Shown here piece by piece: positions 46,940 to 58,798 of a stretch of DNA of 64,000 nucleotides. The notes beneath the pieces were generated by a model, which worked only from the letters and a program-made list of their open reading frames with translations, did no database searches and was not told where the DNA came from. A program made the position numbers and the translations under genes. Source of the DNA: Lentinus brumalis (lineage: Eukaryota > Basidiomycota > Agaricomycetes > Polyporales > Polyporaceae); NCBI GenBank assembly GCA_001792895.1, contig MARA01000005.1:372001-436000 (forward strand), in the 5' to 3' direction. Each line of letters begins with the position of its first letter. Position 1 is the first letter of the stretch.

Positions 46940-47900
46940 CTGTCGCCAGTGCTGACGAGCGGTCTCCTGCCGCAAACGACCGCCAGCTCCGCCACAATGT
47001 CCCGGGAGAAGAGAGCTACAAAATCGATCAAGTTGTGCCGAGAAGCCATGCAGAAACGACGGAGAACACTCACGGCGTCGGCGTGATAACAAGGCCGCAC
47101 CTTGAGGCAGGCCGCGGGACGTCGACCTAGCTGCCAAAGAGCGTCAGCGCCATGTGCGACAACGCACACGGAAAGGTCAGTGTACGTATGACGTGTCCTC
47201 CGCGACGATGTCTGGCACCGCGGTAGCCATTCTACCTCCGTACAGAGCCCGAGAGCCCGCAATGACAGACTCGGACTGCAGCTCACCAGTGAATCCGCCC
47301 GGCGACACAGCGTCCGGGCAGACCGCCCCGACCGCCCCGAGTCCAGCACTTGCGCCCTAGCGGAGATCTGCCAGGCACGCCGTTCAGTCCTCGGAACAGC
47401 TGCCAGCTGATATATACTCACAGGTGCCGACGAGCGATCTCCTTCGACACGTCCAACGGGAAGAAGGCTATGAATCACGGTTAGTCTGTGCCAGGAAATG
47501 TCGCATACGAACGGTGGAGATGACTCACTAGGAGCTCGGCGTGTGGTAGCATGGTCGCATCTAAAAGTCGTGTCGCGCCCGGGACGTCCGCCTAGGTGCC
47601 AAAGAACATCAGTGCCATGCGCGACTCCAATGTACTCGGAACGGACGTACACTGTGTCCTCCAGGACGGCACCGCGGCCGTGCAAAGCATCTTGCCAGTC
47701 ATCTTCGCGCCTCATACCTCCGCAGAATGCCCGCAAGCTCGCAACGACCGCGTGCGACGCGTGCGACAGCGCCGACAGCTGCCAGCGAACAAGTGCTGGT
47801 GAGTTTATCACCTCGGATAAACACTCGGAATTAGTCACACTCACTTTGGTCGGCCGGCACCGTGGCAGCATCCTCGCGGCCACTGCCTCTGCAGAGAAGC
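46940..47900. repeat. Degenerate direct repeat, two copies about 475 bases apart
   Basis: The segment near 46955-47300 recurs, much changed, near 47425-47780. Both contain TGACGAGCG/CGACGAGCG, then a GGACGT step before CTAGxTGCCAAAGA, then GGCACCGCGG and a GCCCGCAA word. On the minus strand the same segments resemble alternating exons and GTGAGT donors, and a 335-codon open frame spans both (46933-47940). This may be the relic of a gene with duplicated exons. No family recognised. Confidence 0.4.
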
Positions 47901-50900
47901 CCGACAGCCCGCAGGCTGCAGAGCACCACAGGTCAGTCAATCATACGCCGGATCAGAAGCTGGGTTAGTACTCACCCACTTGGCGGACGCAGCCAGATAC
48001 GTGTGCGGTCCAAGGCCATGCTCGCCAGCGAGCACTAGTTACCCGGGGCGATGACATGTGCATCTTGTCGAATGTCGGCGAACCACTCGTATCAGCCTCG
48101 TGGCCAGAAGACGCAACGCAAGGACTTGGGGAGCGGGCAGAGCGGCGGCGGCGGTCTGCCTGCCCGTTGCTCCCTGCCCAGCGGCGCGAGTCCTTGTCAT
48201 AGACGCAAGTCTGGATGTGCTGGTGAGTATCTCGAAGCAGCCTTCAAAGAAGGGACACTCACGTTCGTAGGTCACAAGGAGGGAGTAATGAAGACCCGCG
48301 TTAACCGCTCCAGGCACCTACCGAAACCGGCGCGATTCGCGAAGGCCGCGTCGCGTCTTCGATCCGCTTTTACCACCATCCCGCTGCACACGCAGCTCGT
48401 CCTCCCTTCCTCCGCGGCTCGGGAGGTCCTCTGACATCACCATTGCCGGCTCAATGCCAGGGAGGCGGTCGCTGTATGCAAGATGGTCAGCACATCATGT
48501 CGTCAACACATCACCGACGTTGGTACGCACTCGTTAGACTCTTCGACATATTCACGGCGATGTCGTTTGACTTGACAGCCGCAAACTCGCCGCGCTGCGA
48601 CCGCAACTAAGTGTGTGTCGACGAGCTCGTCGACGGGCGGAAGAGGTACGTACAGAACGGCAGCAGACTTTGAGAATAGGCAGGCTGCGGGCGACTTGGA
48701 CGCCAGTCGCTTCCACCTCTCGCTGGGCTCGTGTCTGGGGCGCTGCTGTTCAGCTGGGCAACAGCTGGGGACTCGGACGACGCATCTGTAAGAGAACGAA
48801 GCGGCAGTCAGCGCTTCGCTGTCAGATCGCGCGACGTGTGATGTCATCCTGCCAAAAACGGCAAGTGCACAGCGAGAATGCGTACCTTGAGTCCTTGACT
48901 CGTTTGTCCTCTTGCTGGCACTCGGACCTGCCCATCTCCTGTCGTACTGTGTCTCGCTGTGGACGTTTTGATGACTCGCATTTTCTGTGCCGGCTGGATC
49001 TGCACTTCGACATTGGATCTGCTGCGAGATGGAGGTCAGAACAAACCGGCGACTGGGCCCAGCCAGGTACGTTCTCATACCTCTCTCTGTGACTGTTGTA
49101 GCGCCGCGTTGGGCTCGAGATCGACACGGGATACGACACTAGTAGCAGGTAAGATTAGCATGTACAGAATGAGGTGATCTGGCAGGCATCTTACCTCGCG
49201 TCTTCACGGCAGCGCACTTCAAATTCGACCACCAGGGTGCCTGATGCGCGCGGCCTTCCTTCCGGACGTGCTTGCCGTCGCGGAGGCTTGTTGGGCTATG
49301 TCTGGCTCACCGACCAGTAAGAGTAGGTACTGATCACCGGCCACGATGCTTATCGTACGCCCGAGTCGTTCAGACTCGATCCGCGTGTTGGACTTGTCCC
49401 GGTTCCCAGCCTCGACATACATCTGGTAAGCACGCGGCTATGGATTTGGATGCTGCGGCAGTGGACGATGAGCTGAGCCATTACGCAATACAGATAAAGA
49501 AGGTGCATACCTTCGAGCGTCGACCGCGGCGCTGGCAGGGGGCAGGTGTATGTGCTTGCGGGGGGAGGCTCAACTAGCTGTGACGATGAAAAAGGTAGGT
49601 CAGTGTACGTGAGCTGATGGCCTCGAGGGATGTTACATACAGACCAGGCTCGCGCATGCGTCGACGTGTCGACGCGTCGGTATTGCCGATGTGGACGCGT
49701 CAGACGCGTCATGAGGACTTCTCGGCATACGCTGCATGTCTGAGGTCAAAGACGGTCAGGTAAGCCGATGACACGCGATGGGGATGAACGCAGAGGGATG
49801 CTCACCGTATACATGGGACTCGGTCTAATGCACGACGACGAACGTCTCGCGAAGCCTCGAAGATCGCAGCCAGGGCCGATTCAGACGAGTCGACTCCCTG
49901 TTCCCCTGTGCGTGACGGTCTACAGTGCGAAGCAGTCGGGACTCGGTACGCAGTCGGTGAGGAGGTCGAGGGGAATTGGTGGTTCTCTGCGGTGGATGGG
50001 GAACATGGGGGTTGGGGGAGAAGAATGTGTGTGGGATTTCTGCTGTTGCCTCGTGCACGTTCTCGTGCGGGGATTCGGCGCAAACGGCGTGTAGTAAGTA
50101 GAAGAAATGCATACTGGTTTCTGAGCGAATAATCGGAGTGCAAACTCGAACTAGAATAGCATAGTACGTATATGCCACGGGAGTATTCGCTGCAGAAAAT
50201 GGCCGCTACCGGCAGAGACATCTCGCGATGAATAGTAGGCTTCTGAGCATGCGCGACGTGACGGAGCGCCGTACCTCGATCATTCGTTTACTTAGCCCGG
50301 GAGCTATTGTGAGTCAGACGTCGCGGCGGCCGTGCCGTACAAGACAGATCTCCTGCATCTTGACAGCCTTGGGCCGCTGAGCAGCTTGCCAGCTACTCAT
50401 ATGTTGTACTCTGCCAGTGGTGGTTAGTTGTACATACCGAACCTGTCTGGATCACCCTGCTTGAGAGAGAGACATCAAGGTGGCTATCATGTTGCTATTA
50501 GCTCGACCGCGTTGCCGGAATCGAAGAGTACACCGCCAGGGTCCGAGAGAAGCCACTGATCGGTGTTAATTACTCAAGGTCCGACTTCCTGGTCTTGGCC
50601 GCCGCACATTCCGAGCACACTGTCATTCAGGAACTTATGACTTATAAGTTATATCTCCGCTCATGCCTGCAAATTAGCAGCTCTGCTCACTGCTGGGAGA
50701 TGGCTCTGCAGGGCATGAGATGTTCAGGAAGAATGCAGCCAGAATGTCTGAGTCAGTCAGCGGCGAAGCATTCATGTACGTACACGGTCGCCAGGGGAAA
50801 TTATTTAACTTGACCCGGAGATAGAGTCAGTGTTACGTCCGTGGAGATAAAGAGGCAGTGTGTAATGAGGTCATGCCAGAATATGTGCCTTGAACACACG

Positions 50901-52403
50901 AACATCACGCGTGTGTATGTGTGGGTCTTGCCTGGTTTTCCTCTCAAATCGGACGTATAGACTTGAAGCGCTATTTGGCAGAGTTGCAGCTCAGATGTCG
51001 AGGTTTTGCTGCAGGCTGGCACATCGTCAGGCAAAGCAGACAGCTTGAATGTGTATACAGTATAACAATGACATTAGCAAAACCATAAAGCACCTGGTGT
51101 CAGCCAATTGCAGACTCAGGATGCTAGCAGCATCATACAGCGAGATAGAAGACAGACAAAAAGGCGAAGAGGCCGAAACTCACGTCGCCGCGGCGGAGAC
51201 GGCGGAGACTCGGAGGTATTGCCAGAAAAGGCGGTGAGCAAAAAAGGCAATCTAAGCGCTCTTCGAAATCGCAGCCTTCGCCGATCGCGCGCGATCACTC
51301 TGTGCTTGCTCTGCTGTTGTCCGGGTCAACTCATGGCTGATATCTATTGCAGAGGCTTACGTAAGGTATGCTCTACCAGTACATGAGCTCATGAGCTGAC
51401 GAGACATCCATAGTATGCAGCATTTTGGGAAGTAATGCGATCCTCGAATGCCGCAAGCTCGCGACACCTGCCCGTCTAACAAGGTACGATCGCTGAGTAT
51501 CTGTGCTGGTGAGCTGGCGTCGACAGGTCAGTTTAGGTCTGATCTACTTTTGATACTGCAGGACCCCAATGGTACCGGGAAAGCACCAAACTCCATGGAA
51601 TCGACCCCTTTCGAGGACCCTGTCCTCGTCCCTCTTCCTGCCGACTCTGCGACAAAAATACAAGCCGGCATACGACCATCAAATTCTTAGCGTCAATCTC
51701 ACGCTATGCGGGCAGCTTCCTCCAGCCGAGACAGCTTCGCCCGCCTGGAATTACGCCCGTCGTTCTGCTCCGTCTGCATCCCTGCAGCCTCGCCCGACCT
51801 AGCCGCATTGTCCTCTGGTTGGACGACAACCTCGTACGTTCACGGCCGTGCGAACATGATGCGTTCAACAACTTAAGGTTCTCTCCTCGTGACTCCGCCC
51901 AGCAGAAGATGTATAAGGACCCCGCCGTCTCGACGACCTCCCGTGTGCCCGTCCCATGCCCATCCCTGTCTCCGTTCCCCTCAGAACCCGCATCCCCATC
52001 GCCGTTCTCAACTGGCATACTTACTCTTGCTCTTACTTATACTTACTACTTCTCCCCACCCTTCACTCATCTTGCCTTCGAGTCACCCCTTCCGTCTATT
52101 AATGCTCATTACACTCGCTAAGTACTGCGTCATGAGTCCCTTCGGTTCCATTGAGCTCTTGGTGTTCCTTGTTTGTGCTTCGTCTCTGACCTCCTTTCAG
52201 GTATATCTCTGGGCACCGTGCCGCGCTCTGTAGGACGAGTCAAGGTAAGCCTTTGAACGTGCTTTGTACAGTCGTACTGACCATTACCATGTTGCCAGAC
52301 CAGCTGAGTATGTTGCTCGAACATTGAAGTGCGTGAGTCGTGCCCTCGTTCTATGCTTGCTGACATGCAAGCTGGTAGGCTGGAATCGTCGAAGAGGAGG
52401 GTC
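47901..52403. other. Gene-poor stretch of 4.5 kb
   Basis: No open frame can be tied to a known protein. Several plus-strand places have GTGCTG followed by GTGAG (for example near 47800, 48220, 51510), weak echoes of the repeat to the left. A plus-strand open frame at 51819-52121 is Pro/Ser-rich, without a motif. I see no transposase or reverse transcriptase. Confidence 0.4.
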
Positions 52404-52688
52404 GCAGAAGACCCCCGTGGGAACGCGGAGTGTCGTCTGAGTCTCAAACCTTGCAGGGAGCAATCCTGGGCGTCGAGAGCACAGCACTTCGCCAACAGCA
52501 AGGCGACACCCACAAGGCTTTCTATCCACTCGTGTTGCGCGGAAAGACATAGAAATTGACAAGACCACTCGCTGGTAGTAGTACGGGGGGCTCACAGTTT
52601 TTGAAGATGCTGCCGGGGCATATGGACAGCGTGAAGGCCTCGCTCTCGAAGCGTTTGAAACTCCGCGTTCCCACGGGGGGTCTTCTGC
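52404..52688. repeat. Inverted repeat, 28-base arms, 285 bases overall
   Basis: The left arm (52404-52431, starting GCAGAAGACCCCC) is the reverse complement of 52660-52688 except for one extra base. A shorter similarity continues inward (TCAAAC). The size and form would suit a miniature inverted-repeat element, but I see no clear target-site duplication. Confidence 0.55.
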
Positions 52689-52859
52689 GGGGCTCCTGTC
52701 TATCAATTCCAGCCTCTATTCAGAAGGAACGACTGTCTTCCGCTACTGAACTAGAGGCTGGCTTGCGAGCCTAGCAAGCTGGCTCTTGTCGCCAGGCGAG
52801 GGCGATACCCCGACGACGAGTTCGAGTCCCAGCATGTAGCACCTCTCGTCTCCCCCGTC

Positions 52860-53255
52860 ATGTTTGCTTACTTGCATCGACAGAGCTTCGGTCTCGGCCT
52901 CGTGGTGAGTGCATGACTGAATCTGCTATGCCCTACTGAGCAATGCCGCTTGATCCCAGTAATTACAGGTCAATCCAAGACTTCCCGACGCCCAATCATG
53001 GTCATGGTATGTCAGACCGGCACTGTCGCGCCTCTTCCCATTTGCTGACCTCGTTCTTTGCGCAGGTTCCCTTCGATAATGCAGCCGCCCCGCGCCGGTA
53101 AGCTTCGCCTCAATCTGTTTGTCCATAAAGAGCACTGATGACGGTCTTCCTCTCATGCAGGAGATACACTACGCGCGACATTTATTGACATTAGGTGAGC
53201 GAAGCGTCCTTGCGCTCTACTTACCAGATTGTACTCTCACCATCTTCTGTTGCAG
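52860..53255 (+). other. Exon-like series with four good introns, no supported product
   Basis: From ATG at 52860, short segments 52860-52904, 52969-53006, 53066-53097, 53161-53194 and a segment from 53256 are separated by four GT-AG intervals of 59-64 bases. The spliced frame stays open for about 54 codons, then stops ten codons into the last segment; other phases stop sooner. It may be a short or decayed gene. Confidence 0.25.
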
Positions 53256-54807
53256 AGTATCTCCGAGTCCGGGCTGCCCGACATAGTACTGCAGTCCAAG
53301 ACGGCAATCAGCTCGGACGCTTCGGACCAAGCCACGGGCATCGCCGCATCGCGGTACGTCTCAGTTGTCTCCACGACCGCTGAGCTGATTGATGCGCTCT
53401 CATGGCAGATCTATCTGGCCGCAATCCAGGTGGCCTGAACTCTCGAGGGGCGGGTCCAGGACTCCTACCTGACTGGAAGCTTCCGCATCGTATCGCTACC
53501 AGTCTCGGAAGCGTTGATACAGCAGCAGAGCCGCGGCCGTCGGCGTGCGCATGGCAGAGTGAGTTGTTCCCTCTACCAACTGAGTGTCGGCAGTACTGTC
53601 ATTCACTCGAACTCCTCGCAGGACGTGTGCCGACTCGGAATCATTCCATTGACGTCCAAGTAAGTAACATGCCCGCCGGTCAACGCACTGCATACCTGCT
53701 AACTACCCCGGACACCGCTTGTCGGTGCTTATGCTCTTCAATCACTCGTCGCGACATCGACTTCACCATCACCGTCGCCAGCAGTCGCCGTCAAGCCCTA
53801 CTCAAGCGAGGTATATAAGAGGTAACTACGTACATAGCCGTGCTACGAAGGGTTCGTGTCCGGGTCCAAGCCGAGCCTAGCATCCCGCGTGCATCCCGCG
53901 TGCATCCTTGACGGATTGCACCGACCACGGCATACGTCGTTCCCGTATCCTCCCGGACGTCCTCTGCTTCTCTCGGCTCGTGCAGCGGGGAGTGCACCGT
54001 GGCTGCCACAGTGCCCGCGATGCTCTCCCCGCACACCTGAGCTGCCCACGATGCGCTCCGCCCCGCCAGCTTCGCAAAGAGCGCACTCTCAGGGTCCTTG
54101 TGAGGCGTCTTGGGCAGTCAGCCCGCGGGAGAGCGCCGCCACCGTGGCGAGATTCGACATATGGCCGTGGGGCCCGCCCGACGCGCCCGCTCGGTCGAAG
54201 GTCGACTTCAAGGGTTTGTCCGTTCTGCTTTAACCAGCTTGCACATCGTCTCGAGGACTCGTGCTCACCATGAGAGGCAGCTCCACGTCGTCCGCGCTGC
54301 ATTCCGCCCCGAGAGCGGCGGCACGCTGGGCGGGCCATGAGATCGTTGAACGAAGTTTCGCTGACCCCTCGAATGCGCGTAGGAGAGGGCGTGTGCGTGT
54401 GGAGGGGCTAGCATGTCCGGGGAAACTCGAGTTCGTGAGATCGCGTTGAGCGGTTCGGGAGGCCCGGGTGTCGCGGGGACAATGACGGGCCACGGCAGCC
54501 CGACAGGCCGACATGGCGAGTGGAGGCGCGGCCGCTGTGTGTTGCAGACGCGTCGTGCAGCACGCAGGGTATCGTTGCGAGCTTGGGAGCACATGCGCCG
54601 GCCGTGGCATGAGTGCGGCGTGATGTCGTCCTCCTGCCAGGGCTGCACACGTCGATCTTGATATCGCCCGCAATTCGGGTGCAGCGCGTCTCGCCGAGGG
54701 CTCGTTCGTGCTTCTGCATGTGTTCTGAGATGCGCCCGGCTGGCTGCGCCGGCGCACGGGCTCGAGTCCGCGATATCGTTCTGAATCTGCACCCCATCCC
54801 GGAGCCC
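53256..54807. other. No gene seen
   Basis: GC-rich, with open frames in most phases but no motif. The word CGCCCGAC near 54175 resembles the start of the repeats that follow at 54808 and 55281. Confidence 0.4.
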
Positions 54808-55560
54808 CGCCCGACTCTTGACTCTTCGAACGCGTCCGGGCGGCGCGAAACCGGGCCGCACACACGCTGTGCGGCTCGTATGTCCTGCTTGGAGTTGTTT
54901 CGCGACGTTCCGATACCATTTACGGGCGGGAGGGCCGGCACGCGCGGTCGGGCAGCCAGAATGCGATGAAAATCGCCGCTTGAAGGCGATTTTGAGACCG
55001 GCTCGGATCGCGGTGCGGTCGAACGCGCTCATAGAATATGTGCTGCGCGTGGTGACAGTGCTGGTTGCGTCGAGAGACGGGTGCGGGCGCGGGGGTTATG
55101 TCCGGTCTGGTGTCCAGCAGAGTCCCCAGCCGGACCTCCACTTCTCCGCAGTAGACGAGTCGCCGAGTGCCGGGTGCTGCTCGTTCATGCGTCTCTATGC
55201 GCACTGAGTCGGCTCGAACTGGCTGCGCTGGCTGACGCGGCGGGGTCCGTGAGTTGGTTTTGGACCGGATCCCGGGCACCCGCCCGACGACCGATTTTTC
55301 AGAAACGTCCTGGCGGCGCGAAACCAGATCGTGCACGCTCCGTGCGATGCACCCGACCGGTTTGAAGTGGTTTCACGCCGTTCGGACGGGATCTGCGGGC
55401 GGGAGAGCCGCGACGAGCGGACGGGCGGCGAAAAAGCAATGAAAACGCCCTTGAGAGCGATTTTCAGACCTCCTCGGATCGAGCTGCGGCTTGATATGCT
55501 GATGGAAAACGTTCAGCGCGGTCTGGGGCCGTCGGGATCAGTGCGATAGGGCTCTGGATG
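54808..55560. repeat. Degenerate tandem repeat, period about 473 bases
   Basis: 54808 onward and 55281 onward share CGCCCGAC, GGCGGCGCGAAACC, a CGGGCGGGAG word, and a dyad around CGATTTTGAGACC/CGATTTTCAGACC followed by CTCGGATCG. Identity is only moderate. Confidence 0.5.
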
Positions 55561-56690
55561 GGGGACTTACGGGCGATCGTGTGTCGGGTCGAGCACGCGA
55601 GACGAGGTTGAGGGCGACCGTCGTGAGTGGCTGAAGACGGCCCAGATGCGTGCAGAGAGAGCCGCGTGGCTCGACCGCATCCGTTTCGCGGGGCTACGAG
55701 GTGTGGTAGAGGCGGGAAGGGCGCGAGGAGTCGGGCGGCGGCCAGAACGCAAGGCAAGGTTGAGGGCGACCGTCGTGAGTGGCTGGAGATGGCCCAGATG
55801 CGTGCAGAGAGAGCCGCGTGGCTCGGCCGCGTCCGTTTCGCGGGGCTACGAGGTGTGGTGGAGGCGGGAAGGGCGCGAGGAGTCGGGCGGCGGCCAGAAC
55901 GCAAGGCAAGGCGAGCTGCGCGACCTTGCTGGGTTCGCACGCGAGCACGCGAGCCGGCGCATTCGACGCAGAACGTTCCACGCATCCGACGTTCCGGACT
56001 CGAGCGGGCTCGGATGGGCGAGGCGGGAGACGCGTCGAGTTTGGTGGCGGACGGCGGTGATGGCGAAGGGACGTGCGCGACGCGATGAACGCCGGCGTGC
56101 GACGGCCCTGGTGGCAGATCGAGCCTTCGAACGTAGTACGAGGGGTATACGGCCGCTGCCGCTTGTGGTACGGCCGGAGAACGCGGGGGAGGGTTGCGGG
56201 GGGTACCTTGGAGAACGTGCTGGCCGCCGACGTCTGGGCAGTCGCGGGCCTCCGCGCGGCTTTGGCCCGGAGCTCCTGCAGTATTCTGCAGGTTATGATG
56301 ATTCTTGAGAGTGAGTGCCAGCTGTTGCAAAGGCCGGGCGGAGGGCGGTGAGACGGCGGGCGTGGGGGCGGTAAGCGAGGGGCCGAGGGTAGCAGTGGAT
56401 GCCTCGCGAGGAAGCGGGTGTTCGTCGACTGTATCGAGCGCGGCGCACCTGCTTAGCCCGGTCTGGGGGCAGTTGAGCGTGCTTTCGGCGCGTGAATCGC
56501 GAGATGTCGTCTCGCGGTACAAAGATCGTTGTGAACGACGTGGTTCAGTTCGATGCAGCGCGCTGTAAGTCAAAGCTGTACTACATAGATCATCAGCATA
56601 ATGGCAAGATAGTACTACGTACCTGTGGATCAGGACGATAGCCAGAGTGGCGGGTGCAGCATACAGCAAGAGTGAGTCGAGGGAGCTCAT
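55464..56690 (-). CDS. Hypothetical protein with an N-terminal membrane anchor
   Basis: ATG at 56690 starts MSSLDSLLLYAAPATLAIVL-IHR, a short hydrophobic anchor like those of fungal cytochrome P450s and other endoplasmic reticulum proteins. A GTACGT donor follows at 56622, the position where an anchor exon often ends. Unspliced, the frame stays open for 408 codons to 55464. Most of it is Pro/Ser/Arg-rich low complexity and includes a 152-base tandem repeat, so it may not be translated. Possibly only the first exon of a lost gene is real. Confidence 0.25.
   Translation of the reverse strand: MSSLDSLLLYAAPATLAIVLIHRYVVLSCHYADDLCSTALTYSALHRTEPRRSQRSLYRETTSRDSRAESTLNCPQTGLSRCAALDTVDEHPLPREASTATLGPSLTAPTPAVSPPSARPLQQLALTLKNHHNLQNTAGAPGQSRAEARDCPDVGGQHVLQGTPRNPPPRSPAVPQAAAAVYPSYYVRRLDLPPGPSHAGVHRVAHVPSPSPPSATKLDASPASPIRARSSPERRMRGTFCVECAGSRARVRTQQGRAARLALRSGRRPTPRALPASTTPRSPAKRTRPSHAALSARIWAISSHSRRSPSTLPCVLAAARLLAPFPPLPHLVAPRNGCGRATRLSLHASGPSSATHDGRPQPRLACSTRHTIARKSPIQSPIALIPTAPDRAERFPSAYQAAARSEEV
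55606..55909. repeat. Tandem repeat, 2 x 152 bases
   Basis: 55606-55757 and 55758-55909 are about 95 percent alike, each starting GGTTGAGGGCGACCGTCGTG. The period is not a multiple of three, yet the minus-strand frame stays open through both copies in different phases. Confidence 0.85.
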
Positions 56691-57210
56691 GGGGCGAGCG
56701 CGTGCGACGGCTTCGGGGATAGAGTCATGGCGCCGTTGCAGACAGTGCTGCAGACGGCGTGCGACATGCACAGATGGGCGATGGGCGGGCGTGGATGACG
56801 CGCAGGAGGCGAGAGGGGAAGAGATATATTGGACTACGCGACGGACACGGCACACGAGCGCGCGGAGGGGACGTCTTGCGTGTCTTGCAGGGAGGACAGC
56901 GGGGCAGGGCACTCACCGTGTGCGACGCGGGCAGCGAACGCGTCAGAGGAGACCCGGCGTGGGTGTGGAGCAGCGGACGCTCACCTGCTTCAACTGCACG
57001 GTATCGAGGAGGGGGAGCAAGGTCTTTGCAAGCGCCCGCTCTTGCCTTCCCAACAAGAATTTGGCTGATCGCCAATATAGATCTCCGCTCAGCTTAGCCT
57101 TGTGCCACGCGATTTACTTACCCGCACTTATCAGAGTTATCTGCGGTTATGCTCTCTTACTTACTGCTACTGGTACCACGGCTTACTCACTACTACTACT
57201 ACTTTAAGTC

Positions 57211-57423
57211 CTACTTTGAGTACTTCTTACTACATAGTACATACTGCTGGGAGACGGTCGTCCAGCCTGACTGCTGCATCTGTCGAGCAAGCCTTGCGGT
57301 CTCAAGCTCAAGGACAAAGGACGCCGCCGTCATGAACCACTCCGACATCGGAACGATACGCCACTCGTGCTGCTTTGTTCTCTTCGGCGCCCCCGAACAT
57401 CTGCTCGCTGTCTTGTGCCGCAT
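57211..57423 (-). CDS. Duplicate of the small open frame upstream of kap123
   Basis: Same first 52 codons as 45433-45218 with one conservative change. The C-terminal part is replaced by unrelated sequence. There is no kap123 gene behind it here. Confidence 0.2.
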   Translation of the reverse strand: MRHKTASRCSGAPKRTKQHEWRIVPMSEWFMTAASFVLELETARLARQMQQSGWTTVSQQYVLCSKKYSK

Positions 57424-57806
57424 TCTACGCCGCCGGAGGTTGATCTCTATGCATCTCTTCACATCGGTGTGCTTCTAGACCATGGGCCACTCGCAGCACC
57501 GGCTTCCTAGATACTGTCCTCCGCCATCTCAGCTATGCTTCTCCGTCCCGCGCACCGGCACAGGTCCAAGCTAGCTGGGCAGCTCTGGTGCCTCCAATGT
57601 GGATCTACTCGGTGGCCTGCTCACCTTTGTCTTCAGCTCTGTGTATAAGTGTACGGAATCCGCGTTCAGCTGTGGCCCAGCAACATCCTCATCGAGCTCT
57701 CCTATCCAAACATGCCCCAGCCCCAGCCTCGCCGGTCCCGTCGTACCGTGCCATGCACGTCCTACTACTCCCGATACCACCTCCGCTCCCTCCGAAGCCG
57801 GCAAGC

Positions 57807-58312
57807 ATGCGCTACAGGCATCCTATCATCCCACGCAGCCGCGCCTCCTCGTTTGCACCGTCCTCCTCTACTTCCACCTCAGCGAGTAGTACCGCCTACT
57901 CGTCGGATGGACGGAGCCGCGTATCTCCGCTCGCTCCGTCCTTCTCTACCTCCCCGTCCGCTTCGGCACGAGCTCCGTACCACTACCACCCCAGCCGTTC
58001 CAGCTCTGAGGACGAGTTCGAGCTGCGACCCCGGCGCCACGCAGCCTCCCGTCATCAGACGACGACGTTCTGCAACCCTCCACCGTGAGTTGCTCGCCCC
58101 GTCGACTCCGGTCACCGTTCTGACGACTTGCGTATACACTGTACAGAAGCTGGACGAACGCTCGTCGCACAGCATCACGCGATGCGGAGAGGAAGGTCAC
58201 CCATAGCTTCCACCGCGTTCTCGTGAATGCATGGAAGCGGGTCACTGGTGCTCTCCGTGGCCCGTCGCCCCATGGTGGGCGTGTTCCGGCAGGTTTCGTG
58301 ATGGTACACTAG
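57807..58312 (+). CDS. Small Ser/Arg-rich protein of unknown function, copy B
   Basis: Two exons, 57807-58084 and 58147-58312, 147 residues. It differs from copy A by one missing 51-base (17-residue) repeat unit and scattered substitutions. In exon 2 I count a Ser-to-Ala and a Thr-to-Pro change and several silent changes. Splice sites, phase and stop codon are kept, so both paralogues can still be expressed. Confidence 0.55.
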
Positions 58313-58798
58313 TGTGGGCAGTCAACCGCGGATTTGAGGAAGGGGAGCGGGTACTTAAACTTGAATGTTCGACCGTTGAACCGTGACGTACATGTACGAC
58401 TGTAACTTGATGAAATCCATACGTATTCTTCTGTCAGTATCTCAGATCTCATTCCTTTGAAGTACAACGTGCTTGTTGTTACCACCTGCACTGCGCTATA
58501 GTGTAGTAGTCATCACTCGGGATTCTGATTACTGAGTTCTTCCGAAACCATCCGTCGTTTTCGTCGTGTGTACCAAGTGTCCATCCTGTTTTACTGTACC
58601 AGCACTTGCATGATAAGTAGGACCTACTGTTGAGACCTGGCAGTGGCACCAAAGTGGCACAGCGTTTGGCGTCGAGTAGGCGCTTCAGACTAAGCGCTGT
58701 GGTGTTGGGAGTTAACCTTGTACTTTCACCACGACGAGGGCGACAATCCGCCTCTGCTTGCCCGCAGGCTTACTCCATCCTCTCAGCCCTGGGTCATC

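Larger units (their letters stand above)
56978..58413. repeat. Segmental duplication, derived copy
   Basis: Matches 44867-46469. It begins with a remnant of kap123 exon 2 and its donor (CACCTGCTTCAACTGCAC read on plus). It has lost exon 1 and intron 1, then keeps the promoter segment, with a local replacement around 57165-57265, and the whole small gene. Confidence 0.85.

Noticed and set aside
52770..52845. tRNA-like sequence with GAGTTCGAGTCCC and matching GCTGG/CCAGC ends
   Set aside because: The T stem does not pair and no anticodon arm of correct size can be formed.
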